A stretch of 64,000 nucleotides of DNA, taken from positions 1,033,780 to 1,097,779 of the forward strand of contig CACRXP010000111.1 in NCBI GenBank assembly GCA_902702965.1, in the 5' to 3' direction. The notes under the pieces are model-generated. The model searched no databases. It worked only from the letters and a program-made list of their open reading frames with translations, and was not told the DNA's origin. This document shows positions 10,362-20,534 of the stretch, piece after piece. Every line of letters begins with the position of its first letter. Position 1 is the stretch's first letter. This DNA is from Spirometra erinaceieuropaei. Taxonomy: Eukaryota; Platyhelminthes; Cestoda; Diphyllobothriidea; Diphyllobothriidae. The position numbers and the translations under genes were made by a program.

Positions 10362-11346
10362 CAGTGAGTGGCCGATCTCATGAAATGTTGACTGAAATTC
10401 TAAAATGCGTATTCGATTTGAAGGGATTCCTTGGGCGCGGATGTAATAATGATTATTTTGCGGTATAATCCTTTAATAGTTTCGACTCGTCCGGATGTCA
10501 GCTTTTAACTATATTGCTTTTTAATCTCCTGTAGAAATCGTGATTGGTAAAAAATGACCAGTAAAGTAACATGTATTTTTCCCCCTGATATTCAGTGGTC
10601 TTGCAAACTCAAGTATATTTTATAAAAATAACGAACAAAAGTATGCTTTCTTTCGGTCGTTTGATAGAGAATCACGTGTTCCTTATATTCTATGCTCTGT
10701 GAAGGATTATAATTAGCCTTTAAAAAGTTCCGCACTGTGAGATTTTTTAAGACCGCGCTATGTCCATTCACATGGCATCGTACGTAGCCATTTACCACAG
10801 CTCCTCATGAAATGTAAAATATAGTCCGCATCCATTGCAAAATGCTATGGCCTCTGTATGACAGATTTTTAAAGACATAGAAAAAAAGGGGATTTTCATA
10901 ACGCGGAACGCAAGCGCCTGAAATCACTAAGCGCTAATGTTACGAGTAATCAGGCTCTACATTATTTGGCAATCAGAAAACGTTTTTAAAATATAATCAT
11001 TCTCCTTTAGAAAGTATAAAATAAAAAAGAAACGTGGTTATCTATTCAACGACTGAAAGAAGGCCTACTTTTGTTCGTTGTTTCTATATAATATATTCGA
11101 ATTTGCAAGACCATCGAAAATCATTGGGAAAAATGCATGCTAATTCATTAGTTATTTTTTTATCGAGTACGGTTTTTACAGGGGATTTAATGGCAAAGTA
11201 TTTAAAAGCTGATATCCTGCCAAGTCTGAATATCGTGAGATATGCCACTAGTAAATTAGCATTACAACCGCTCCCAAGTAATCCTTCCTAATCGAAAACG
11301 CATTTCAGAATTTCAGCCATTATTTCATGAGATCGGTCACTCATTG
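10362..11346. mobile_element. F element, copy with both ends
   Basis: Long inverted repeat, 985 bp. The left end reads CAGTGAGTGGCCGATCTCAT and the right end is its approximate inverse (ATGAGATCGGTCACTCATTG). Homology continues inward (AAATTCTAAAATGCGTATTCG against its complement near 11300) past the GGATGTCAGCTTTT block at about 10495. TA lies outside the left end, while CA lies outside the right. The ORFs at 10592-10798 minus and 11034-11291 plus share TTERKHTFVRYFY/TTERRPTFVRCFY because they read opposite arms, which argues against real coding. Confidence 0.75.
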
Positions 11347-11559
11347 CATCTCCTGTCATATTTTATTTTGATGAAACCTCTTTTAGGTGAACCATCTGAA
11401 CTTCAGCGAAGGTTGGCTCGCATACAGTACACATTGTTACTACGCCAGTTTGCCTGTAGAGTTCGCCATTGGGCAAAAGTTAAATATCATTGGTGCAAAG
11501 CGGCGTCTAAGTTGAATAGTCGTCATGAAATTGATTGGCACCACTAAATCCTGCTTTAC

Positions 11560-12360
11560 ATGCCTGTGTTTGTGATCACCGGTGTGATTGATTCTGAACT
11601 GAAGGTGCACCTATTGGTATTTGCCTACAGTAGACTTATAACCCTGCTGGTCATTTTTGTAATTTTTACGTCAAGGAAAAACAACCTATTTTTGACATTC
11701 ACTTCGACAGTAAAGTCGATATCTGAGTCGACTGAATTTAATAGCGCTTTGGAGGCCTGCACATCGCTCCTTTAGATCGTTATAAACACGTTGGCGACAT
11801 GCCTGGCCCTGGATTTCGCGACAGGGTGAGGCGAGTAGACGAAATGATGATCGGCCGCCGTAGTCTCTGTAAAACCACTTTCGCGATTAGTCCAGACGGA
11901 GGCCAACCAATCAATGCCCGTTCATTTGCTCGTAAACCTGGCCGTTGGCCGTAAGGGAGAGTTACAGGAGCTCCATGGCATGCATTTACTGGAGCAGTTG
12001 ATCGGTTTCATCATATTTTTCTTTGAGATGATCATCGATATTGTTGGTAGCCAGGCCGGGTGGAGTAGAGGTGTGCAATAAGATCCGCTCAGAAGACACC
12101 ATCGCCTCGTTTGCCTACACTTCTGGACTGTCTCCGGATGACTTCACTTTTCATTCTGAAACCCTGCTAAGAAAACAGAGCTGCTGGCTCAACTGGTGAG
12201 ATGCCGCATGGACAGACAGTGGGACGGTAAGGCGGTCTTGGCCTGTACACAACTGGCGGGCCGCAGACACGCGTCTATACAGAATCACTGACTTTTCGAA
12301 AAGCTCTTCCTTGCTCGTACGGAATTCCCTCTTCCTCACTTCACTTGCCGTCATTTTATG
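11560..12360 (-). pseudogene. Penelope-like element relic: N-terminal/palm RT
   Basis: Minus-strand reading, with frame changes, gives ILYRRVSAARQL, then AMVSSERILLHTSTPP (a decayed motif A region), then GLATNNIDDHLKEKYDETDQ, then NGQVYEQMNG just before motif B. KALLNSVDSDIDFTVEVN and FFLDVKITK follow, corresponding to the PLE region with the FLDV motif. The catalytic aspartate of motif A is not visible and several stops are present. It overlaps in domain content with the 9523-10361 relic, so the two are separate insertions divided by the F element. Confidence 0.65.
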
Positions 12361-12364
12361 GAGT

Positions 12365-12915
12365 TTACGAGCTTTTTAAATTCCCTGACAGTTGTGAATG
12401 CAGAAGACTTCTTGTCCGTCAGTAGATTTTTCAGTTTCATCAATTATTCGTCCTTACTCCTGATGCCTCTTGAGCTATAGACTTGCCCCCAGCCTACCAG
12501 ACACTGCGCACGAGTCTCGAATCAGTTCAGACAGAGCCAATATGACAGATGAAAAAAGGCACGCGGGCCCGACACCTGACGCACGTGAAGAAGATGGAAG
12601 GAGTCAGCTAGAGGTCACGCGACTAGCAGAGGAAGTGCCTCGCCGACTCGCCGAAGAGGCCCAAGTCAACTCACAGGAGCGGCGGCAACTGAATTCTTCC
12701 AAGGCTGAGGGGTAGGAGGGCAACAAACATGCAGGCCTGGCTACAATTATATCGGCTGCAGGGTAACAAAGCCAAGCAAGGCCGCCGGCGGTCAACTTTA
12801 AAAATGTCATTGTAAGTCAGCAGAAAAGGGCCAGGCCAAAGTTCGTGCGTCAGTCAAAGTAATACTTCGAGGGCACGACAAGACTGAATAACTGAAGGTC
12901 ATCAGGCACAACCAT
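12365..12915. other. unannotated spacer
   Basis: ORFs at 12470-12715 plus and 12604-12810 minus overlap antiparallel. The plus one is rich in charged residues (EEVPRRLAEEAQ) but matches no family I recognise. Region is relatively GC-rich. Confidence 0.3.
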
Positions 12916-12923
12916 CACACCAT

Positions 12924-12962
12924 CCTAATGATGAAGGCGTACACGTTTCCGAAACGTGAGCG
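12924..12962 (+). repeat. degenerate hammerhead-like motif
   Basis: CTAATGATGAAGGCG...TTTCCGAAACGTGAG resembles the CTGATGA-stem II-GAAAC core seen in PLE terminal repeats, but has A for the conserved G. It lies about 0.9 kb upstream of the plus-strand PLE endonuclease relic. Confidence 0.35.
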
Positions 12963-12969
12963 TAAATGT

Positions 12970-13825
12970 GACTCGGTCTCTGAACTTGCCTCCCATTCTC
13001 CCTCGTTTTCATCCGGAGGGGAGGGGGAATGTTTATAAATTAAAACAATCGCTGTTCTCTTCTGTTCGTTTCAACTTGTTCCTAGTCGACTCTGTGCTTG
13101 GAAATGATTGTTTTCTGGTCTTTGTTTTCTTCTCATTTTTCTATTTATGCCTTATTTTCAATTTGCTGTCGTTTTGATAAACCGCAGTAATCATGCTTTT
13201 TTCATACCGTTTTCTGCTATCGGTTGCGAGTCTAGTGGCTTTCTTAACCCTACCAAGCCCCCTCTTTTTTCAAACTGACTGAGCTCTTCAGATATTTTTA
13301 TACGGCTGCATCTTTTTTGGACAAACACCGCAAAGCTCCGGATTGCCAGAAAGTCCTAGGTTTTAAAGCGAAATCTGGACGTTTATTCACTAAAAAGCAA
13401 ATCTGGCATGTGACCTGAGGTTATTCTGTGGATCGCATAGTCTCCTGCTGCTTTTAGAAGACACTCACATACAGACCTGTCCAAACTACGAAAGGCCCGT
13501 CAGTTTGCCCCATAAAAAGCTAATTTAGCGGATGTATGACCTTAAGCTGACCTTATTTTTCCGTAGTTCTTATATCGCCCTAAGTGCGAACTAGTTAATT
13601 GCAAAGAAAATATCCCCAAAGTCTTGGCAATAAGGGAGAAAATGAAATGTCCATATTCCCACTTTTTCCGCGTTTAAGGCACGTAAGCGTCTTCTGCTGA
13701 ACAGCAGTAATGTGTGTGTGTGTGATGTGGCTGACTGAATTATTTCCTCCGATAAAGGACTTGATGTGGGGTTCAGACACTAGGAGTGATTCGAAAACTA
13801 AACTGGTGTTCTTCTAAGCAGGAGA
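12970..13825. other. unannotated spacer
   Basis: Mostly AT-rich. A short GT microsatellite-like run lies at about 13711-13723. No RT similarity was found upstream of the endonuclease relic, so the PLE is 5'-truncated. Confidence 0.3.
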
Positions 13826-13827
13826 CT

Positions 13828-14375
13828 TGACGGAGACTGACGGCCGAAAAGAAAACTTTTTCTGAAAAATTCATTTCAAAGGAGACGCTGCGCGTGAACT
13901 CCTAAGATAACGCCTTGATCAAGCTGCCTTGAGAACCTTCCCACCAGCAAGGGTGCAAATGTCCTTCTCTACTAACCATATTTTACGCGGAGAAGGTAAG
14001 GATAATTTGCCACCCCAGACAACATCAGTCTGCATCTATTCCTTCACTTGCTCCTGTGAAGCAGGATTTATTGGTCATACGAGTCAGCGCTTCTCCAAGA
14101 GAATACGTGATCACCTCCCAGCATGGCTAGGAAAAGACGAACCTAGGAACATAAGCAGCGCTATTCTCGCGCATGTTGTCGATTCCGGACATCGTGTAGA
14201 CCCCAATGAAGCGTTTCGTGTGATCTATAAGGTCCCATCGAGCTATCCTAAACTACTGGACCAGTGCCTGTTAGCAACAGCAGAAGCGGCCGCCATCAGG
14301 TTAAGAGAACCGACCCTATGCGCCCAGAAGAACCTCGTTCAGGCTCCACGCTTACGTTGGTCAAACGTTGACTAA
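13828..14375 (+). pseudogene. Penelope-like element relic: GIY-YIG endonuclease end, copy 1
   Basis: The open frame from 13929 encodes VCIYSFTCSCEAGFIGHTSQ, RFSKRIRDHLPAWLGK, ISSAILAHVVDSGHRVD, EAFRVIYKVPSSYPKLL and LLATAEAAAIRLREPTLCAQ. This is the C-terminal GIY-YIG domain of PLEs of the type with a CxC-like motif before the GYIG core, here AGFIG. Remnants of the preceding linker (FKGDA..ELLR) lie just upstream with a stop. No RT is left, so this is a 5'-truncated insertion, as is typical of target-primed reverse transcription. Confidence 0.85.
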
Positions 14376-14576
14376 CCACATACAACTATCTGCGCCCTTC
14401 CGCTCTTGTCTAACCTGTATTTAAAAACGAACTTTCATCGATTGTTTTAACTTACACTTTCCCGTCCCATATAAATGTCCTGGCCGGACGAGAAGTTATC
14501 GGAAGCAACGTTAACTTGCCACCTTTTCTTTTGAAAAAATGGTTTGTCCAAGGGTAACCTGTCAGTATAGACAACA

Positions 14577-15080
14577 TACAGTAAGTGCGCTACCTAATGA
14601 AACGTTAACGGAAATTACGAAATGCGTTCTCATCTCGAAAGGATTATCTAAGTATAGTTAAAAACTAATCATCGTGCAGTATAATGCTATGATAATTCAG
14701 TTAGCTCACGCTGCCAGCCATCGAATGAAAGTCTTTGGGTATTAATCGGTGGAAAATGACGTGTTCTTCTAATTTTTTACTCGAAGTTAGGGTATTAAGA
14801 AAGCTATATAGTTGAGATTTGTTAAAACAGTGAAATGCCCGTTCATCAATCGTTATGTCTCTGTATTTCCGAGCGTATCTTGTAAAGTTAACAATATGGC
14901 TTAAATCCACTGCTAAATTTTATGAACGCCATGTGGTCCCGTCGTAATACCGTATAGAAATATATGGCTTTTGTACGCGACTTGTAGTTTGGAAACCCTG
15001 AATGCAAGTACGACGGCAGGTCCGGCTCCAAAATTATTCGGAATTTGAAATAGTTTTTGAAGGCGGAATTATACCCTGCA
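14577..15080. mobile_element. F element, right arm lost
   Basis: The left terminus, CAGTAAGTGCGCTACCTAAT followed by GAAACGTTAACGGAAATTA, matches the F consensus, and GAAATGCGTTCTCATCTCGA matches the copy at 54.9 kb. The central part (TTATGAACGCCATGTGGTCC, CCGTATAGAAATATATGGC, CTGAATGCAAGTACGACGGC) matches the centre of the 46.7-kb copy. It stops before the right arm, where PLE-like sequence begins. Confidence 0.6.
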
Positions 15081-15099
15081 ACAAAAACGAAATCTAGTC

Positions 15100-15735
15100 C
15101 AGTGTTTGGCACGAAGGGCTGGAAGAATTTGCTCAAGAGATAGCATTGAGAAGGAACTTTGAAAAATCCAGCACTTCCTTTGTGAAAACGGGTACCTGTA
15201 CAGGTTTATTGTAGAGAACATTGCCGAACGAGCCGCAATATCCACCACACTGACCACCGAAGAGAAAACTTCGTTCTATAAAGTTCCTTTCAAAGGGGAC
15301 GCTGCGAGTGAACTTCTAAGGAGACGCCTTGATTAAGCTGCTTTGCGAACCTTCCCAGCGACAAGGGTTCTCTATTAACCCTATTTTACGCGGTGAAGAT
15401 AAGGATATGTTGCCACCGCAGAACACTTCAATGTGCACCTATTCCTTCACTTGTTCCTGTGAAGCAGGTTATATTGGTCGCACGAGTCGGCGCTTATCCA
15501 TGAGAATACGGGAACACCTCCCGGCATGACTGGGAAAAGAAGAAACTAGGAGCATTAACAGTGCCATTCTCGCACACTTTGTCCATGCCGGACATCGTTT
15601 GGACCCCAATGAAGCTTTTTGCGTGATTTATGATGTCCCATCGGGCTATTGTAAACTACTGGGCCAGCACCTGTTAGCAACAGCAGAGGCGGCCGCCATC
15701 AGGTTGCAAAAGCCAATCTTAAGGCAAGTTTAAAT
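15100..15735 (+). pseudogene. Penelope-like element relic: GIY-YIG endonuclease end, copy 2
   Basis: Read with frameshifts: FKGDAASELLRRRLD, then PPQNTSMCTYSFTCSCEAG, YIGRTSRRLSMRIREHLPA followed by a stop, then RSINSAILAHFVHAGHRLD, EAFCVIYDVPSGYCKLLG and LLATAEAAAIRLQKP. The GYIG core is better preserved than in copy 1. The two copies share the same 3' structure and order but differ in many positions, so they are likely independent insertions of one family rather than a recent duplication. Confidence 0.8.
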
Positions 15736-15739
15736 CGAT

Positions 15740-17025
15740 TTCTCTTATCACTGACATGTTTTTACTTCTAACACCTTCCCACATAAGTGTACTGTGCCGA
15801 TGAGAATTTATCAAAAGCTACGTATGCTCGCTATCTCGTCCTTTGATTACTGCTATGGGAATTTTTGCAACTCTAAAACTAACGTTTGCTTAAATTACAA
15901 CTATGAGCCCAGTATGCATGCAAAACTCAGACGTCCTTCTGATTCTGCTACTGGCCCTTCTGTCCCTTAGGCATTAGAAGTCCCGAATAGTTAGACAAAT
16001 GAACTGCACGCAAAAAACACCCCTTTATGGTCTCTGGAAATATTAAAAATTGCCTGTCTGAAACGCAGAGTAAAGTGTTGTGAAAATAAGACTGGCACTT
16101 ATGTTGCCATATTCAGTCCCTCGGGGAGAATCGTCAAATGTATTGTTTTAGAATCTAATGTCTTAGTGGCACGCAATAGTCCGAAAACAGATTTTGAAAT
16201 TCATAGCCATGAAAGCGGGTTTTTGTCCAACATATGCGCATAAGGTCTCATTAATATTTCACAGATATGAACAACACATCTGTCTGATGTTTTTACGAGG
16301 CATTAAAACAGTCGGCGAGTTAACGACAATACTCTATCACATTGATAAATAGATCAGGACTGTTGATATCGTCTATTCTCCAGCAGCTCCGAGCTTGCAA
16401 TAAAAGCGGAGCTTTAAGGTGATTGCTTTGGAAGCGTCTATTGTAAACTTGCAATTATATAAACGCGTCATCGTCGCCCCTTAGAGCACGTGTTTGCTGT
16501 TCCAGACAAAGCCGCTCGTCGGGATGAAGAAATTACTGGTAGACGTATCCCACTCTAATAGATGCGCGGTTTAAGCTGAAGTTTACGGCGCACCAGATAG
16601 TTTCGGCAGTTTAGATAACCATTTTTCCTCTAAAATCGTCTAGTAGAAAACATTTTCATAGTATATAGGGCATGAAGGAAAAACATTCGCGAAGTCATTT
16701 CTCCTTTCAGCATAAACTTGCCATTTCCATCGAAAATACCAACAATAGTTGTCTTTAACGACTCTTAAGAACTGGTGCCAGTTCCCTACGTTTATCGAGG
16801 GTGAAAATGCCTTGCAAAAATCAAGTAATAAACAGAAATTTGCATCAAGTTCTTTTGACTGACCTCACGTTGCATCATAGCTTTAGGCCCTGTATGATAC
16901 CCGTGTGATGCGGCGTTTGTTTAGTCCCTCTGTAATGAAGTCTGCTGTAATTCAATCATTTGAGAAGCAAATTCATGAAGGCTGGGAAAATATTACGTAG
17001 AATATTATCTTACTTAAGTCACTCA
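15740..17025. other. unannotated spacer
   Basis: No recognisable ORF or repeat. Codons are interrupted in all frames. Confidence 0.3.
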
Positions 17026-17027
17026 CT

Positions 17028-17502
17028 TGTGGCAGGGGGCGCTACTCGATCGTTCTTACGGAACTCACTCGTTCCGTTGTGCCTTGTGGGCTCTCTCTCG
17101 AGCCCAACCAGCAGCTGCAAAGCGGCGCATGATATAGGCAGAAGATTATTACCAACAAAGACAAGGGAGACTGAAATGACCATTTCTAGCTTATTAGCCG
17201 TCGTCAGCCAGTCATACCCAACCCCGAAGTGTGACACACCCGTGGCTCGAACTCGCGACCTGTTAGTTCAACGCCTCTAACCACTGGGCCGCGGGCCCGT
17301 TGCCCTGTCGGGTTTCGATCGGGAATATACAGTGGTAGGGGGCGCTCACCGATCGATCTTACGGAACTCACTCGTTCCGTTGTGCCTTATGGGCTCTCTT
17401 TCGTACCCAACCAGCAGCCGCACAGCGGCGCATGATATAGATAGAATGACATTACCGGCAAAGACGAGGGGGACTGGAATGGCCATTTCCGGTTTAATGG
17501 CC
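17028..17502 (-). mobile_element. SINE-1, more than one unit
   Basis: Antisense copy in the order second module (CGGAACTCACTCGTTCCG, CTCTCTCTCGAGCCCAACC), body (GACAAAGACAAGGGAGACTG, GCTTATTAGCCGTCGTCAGC), tRNA-like head (complement of a B box near 17250 and of GGGCCCGCGGCCCAGTGG), then the second module and body again. The head-to-tail order shows the unit repeats. Confidence 0.8.
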
Positions 17503-17652
17503 GTGGCGCAGCCGTCAAAGGCGTGGACATCTAACTAACAGGTCGGGAGTTCGAGCCTCGCGTGTTCCACACTTCGGGGTTGGGTATGACTGGCTGACGA
17601 CGGCTAAGTAGCCAGAAATGGCCATTCCAGTCTCCCTTGTCTTTGTCGATAA
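17503..17652 (+). mobile_element. SINE-1, opposite orientation
   Basis: Sense copy with GGCGTGGACATCTAACTAAC, B-box-like GAGTTCGAGCC, GGCTGACGACGGCTAAGTAG and CCCTTGTCTTTGTCGATAAT. It directly abuts the antisense copy, so an RNA across the site could fold back on itself. Confidence 0.75.
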
Positions 17653-17654
17653 TA

Positions 17655-18265
17655 GTCTTCAGTCACTTGTGTTTTATTTCACTGATTCGATTTTGTTGGT
17701 TTTTTGGATTCCGTATCCTTGATTTTATGAGAAAACCAATCGACCTATCAGAAGCAAACTGATCAACGGCCCAAGTTTTACACCTAATACGCGAACCAAT
17801 CGTCAAAAACAACAAAGAATAAGGATAGCTGACGGACATAGGGCACAGTATTTGGCAGATGAGGTTGCTATGCGACCACACTGATCGAAATTTGCGCTCC
17901 CCATTGCCATCGTTGGTGGTCGTACTTTTTGCGCAAAAGTGATTTGTTCGTCCGTTTTTGAGTCTCAAACTGCTGCGTCTTCATGTACAAATACCTCTTA
18001 TCGACTAGATACTTCGCACAGAAACTTGCCTGTTCTGTCACTGAAAGAACTGCTCTACCACGCGCTCCTTGCATGGCTAGTAACTCTGCCTAGATAGGTT
18101 AGCAAAAGTAAGAGATCAGGGTCAATAATCTGAGGAAAATGAAGTGCTTGCCTGATCGGTGGACTTGTTTGGCTGGAGTTTCGAAGAGCAGTTTCACGAC
18201 TGTTACGATCCGCCAGGGTATGCATTGCCCATCGACCCCAGGCGACAATTCGTTGCCGTTTGATG
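17655..18265. other. unannotated spacer
   Basis: Overlapping minus-strand ORFs (17663-17968, 17868-18074, 18055-18291) show no recognisable domain. No RT was seen upstream of the next PLE endonuclease. Confidence 0.3.
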
Positions 18266-18267
18266 TA

Positions 18268-18665
18268 ACCCAAAGACATACTGCCACCCACTGAGACATC
18301 AGCAGTTGTCTATCAAATACGTTGTAACAATGGAGACTGCAACTACGTTGGGGAAGCCGGACGGAAATTGCAGACTCGTCTACATGGGCACAAACTGTCA
18401 ACTCGGAGATCAAACACCAACTCACAGCTTGCAGCTCACATCAAGGAAACTGGTGACAGTTTTGATTTTCAAGGAGCAGCCGTCTAGGGCAAGGGCACTT
18501 CAAGGACAGAGCGTCCAACACTTGAGACTTGGTACTCGGATGCCAACTTCATTAACAGGCATCTAGATGGAAGACAAGACAGTCATACGGAGCCTAAAGC
18601 CACTGAGCAAACACGGTCTGTCGACCACTTCACCCAAAAGGGAGACGCAAACACAATTAACCCCA
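18268..18665 (+). pseudogene. Penelope-like element relic: GIY-YIG domain
   Basis: In the frame that includes TGC AAC TAC GTT near 18337, the reading is LPPTETSAVVYQIRCNNG, CNYVGEAGRKLQTRLHGHK, NSQLAAHIKETGDSFDF, one stop, then TLETWYSDANFINRHLDG. VYQI...NYVGE is the GIY-YIG pair with the following GRKLQTR arginine block. It belongs to a different PLE subfamily from the 13.9- and 15.3-kb copies (ETG and LETW features). The RT is absent. The ORF called at 18306 is in another frame and is not the protein. Confidence 0.8.
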
Positions 18666-18898
18666 AGTGAGGTGACGACACACAATACAAGAGGCCACCA
18701 ACACTCAAGTAACGACCAGTAGGCCAAGGCAGCGAAAGAAGAAAAAATCGATTAGCCTTAGGCCAAATATTCCGGCTGTCTAGTCAAAATTCTGATCGAT
18801 TTTTTGCATTGGAAGCTTTGATAATGGAGAGCCGCCCCATTTGTTTCCTGGTATTTTTGTACACAACCTCCAACTGTATCGGCTGATTGATGCATGAC

Positions 18899-19285
18899 TC
18901 ATCTGAGTGCATGGCTGCCGATGCAAGTCATGTCCCGGGCGAATGTCAGCCCAGTATTTAGAGTATAGGCGGCCACTTGAGACAAGTGGTTTTGTCTCTT
19001 CACTACCACTTGATGCATATGGATGCGTGTAGAGGCGGATTTTCCCATTTGGTTACGATATGCTGCAAAAGTCGCATAGGATCCCGTAGAAAACAGCCTT
19101 ATTTCCAAAATAGCCAACCCAATCCTTAGGGCGTGTGCAAGCTTAATGGGCAGTACAGCCGTTAGTTTGCGCGTCACTTCTGTTTGGTGTTCCTTTAAGT
19201 TGCAAAAATTCCCACTGTAAAATTCAAAAAGGCAGTTTGGCGAGCATACGTCTGCTGTCGATGAATTCTCATCCGGCCTGTACAT
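18899..19285 (-). pseudogene. Penelope-like element relic: endonuclease end
   Basis: A 128-codon open frame whose second half reads AYRNQMGKSASTRIHMHQVV, NHLSQVAAYTLNTGLTFA and CIGSHALR. The pattern GKSASTRIHxHQ..SQVAAHT..TGHxF is the C-terminal part of PLE GIY-YIG domains. Upstream, in the same orientation, are RT remnants at 19870-20530, and a plus-strand PLE piece lies between them, so this is plausibly the tail of one element split by an insertion. Confidence 0.7.
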
Positions 19286-19287
19286 TT

Positions 19288-19600
19288 ATAGGGCGTTTAT
19301 TCAAAAGAATTAAAGAACATCTCTCAGCATGGTTAGGAAAGGGCCAAAAAAGAACATCAGCAGCTCGATCCTCGCCCACATGGTAAACACAGGCCACCGT
19401 GTAGACGCCAGAGGGACTTTCAGGGTGATTTTCACGGTCCCGTCAAACTATCCAAAACTGCTTGGGCAGCGCTTGTTGGCTACGGCAGAGGCGGCTGCAA
19501 TCAGGCAACGCGAACCAGAAGAGCTTCATACAGGTCCCAAAGTTGCCATGGCTCAAAGCCACCAAGCCAGCCACCCGCGTCTAATTACCTGACGTTGACT
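19288..19600 (+). pseudogene. Penelope-like element relic nested in an antisense one
   Basis: The open frame encodes NISSSILAHMVNTGHRVD, TFRVIFTVPSNYPKLLGQ and LLATAEAAAIRQREPEEL, preceded by RIKEHLSAWLGKGPK. It is the same subfamily as the 13.9- and 15.3-kb copies but retains only the part after the GYIG core. It begins a few bases from the end of the antisense relic at 18899-19285. Confidence 0.8.
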
Positions 19601-19869
19601 GGGATTGTGGTGTTTCACTCTCCCCCTCCCCTCCCCTCTCCAAACCCGAGCTACGGCTTATTTACCTGCTTGCATGTATCTTTTAGTTCCTTCAAGCGTC
19701 TATCATCGGTTTCTGACACGATATTAATGTATGGAGAGATTTAAATCGTTTTTGTTTTGGGTGATTTGTTAAAAAATCTAATACCTGCATTTAACTTTCC
19801 TTGTTCCGTGCATGGAGGTACTAAAACCTCGAAAACTGCAATTAAGGTGTAGTAATTCAAGTACATATT

Positions 19870-20530
19870 TTAGGTCAGCTAGGTAGATTTCATTGTCAGA
19901 ACTGTTTGGCTCCGATAGGGCATACCTCTTTTGTGAAAGATTGAATTATTACTTTCATAGTGCAACATGATTCCCCCATAAGTTTCTGTGCCACAAATGC
20001 GTAAAGTTTCGTCTGTCTCTAGTTCTACGAGAACATCTAGAGAAGACAGTTTATTTTTAATTTCAACCTGCAATGGGATTTTTATTCCTTTAATGGTTGA
20101 GTTGATGATGTTTTGGACAGCTTTCAGTTGGTCTCTTCAATGAAAACCAAGGTGTCGCTACATGGCACAGTTATAACTTAGTGTTCACTAGTGGAAGGGC
20201 CATGGATTCTAGTCACTACGGCAAGGTGTAGGCGACGCCAGTGGAGCTCGGTTTAGTTGTTGACAGTATTGGTCGTCAAACGAAACTTGGTTTCTAAACA
20301 AAAGCAAATGAGTTCAGTAGGACGAATGCCGGAATATCCACGCCACAGGATTTTGGGAGTTCGTCTGTGCAATGCCTTGCCAAATTTAGTGGCACTGATA
20401 GACGCAAAGTGAAGACATCAAAGGAGGCCATTATCTCATTAACGTAGTGACGCGCACTGTAACCGTTTGAAGGTCGAAAAGTACCGGTTTTTCAGGATCG
20501 TACAAAATGCTAACCAAATAGAAAAAGAAG
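19870..20530 (-). pseudogene. Penelope-like element relic: RT palm
   Basis: Minus-strand reading gives VNEIMASFDVFTLRLSVPLN (motif A, with its aspartate), DQYCQQLNRAPLASP (motif B, where APLASP stands for the usual TPMGSP), a degraded motif C (SDTLVFIEE) and then, in the open frame at 20073-19879, KNKLSSLDVLVELETDETL and LHYESNNSIFHKRG. The order and spacing are those of PLE reverse transcriptase. Frameshifts and the lost YVDD show it is inactive. Confidence 0.75.
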
Positions 20531-20534
20531 CGAT

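Noticed and set aside
18306..18566. 86-codon ORF at the PLE endonuclease at 18.3 kb.
   Set aside because: It is in a different frame from the GIY-YIG reading, which has the recognisable motifs.
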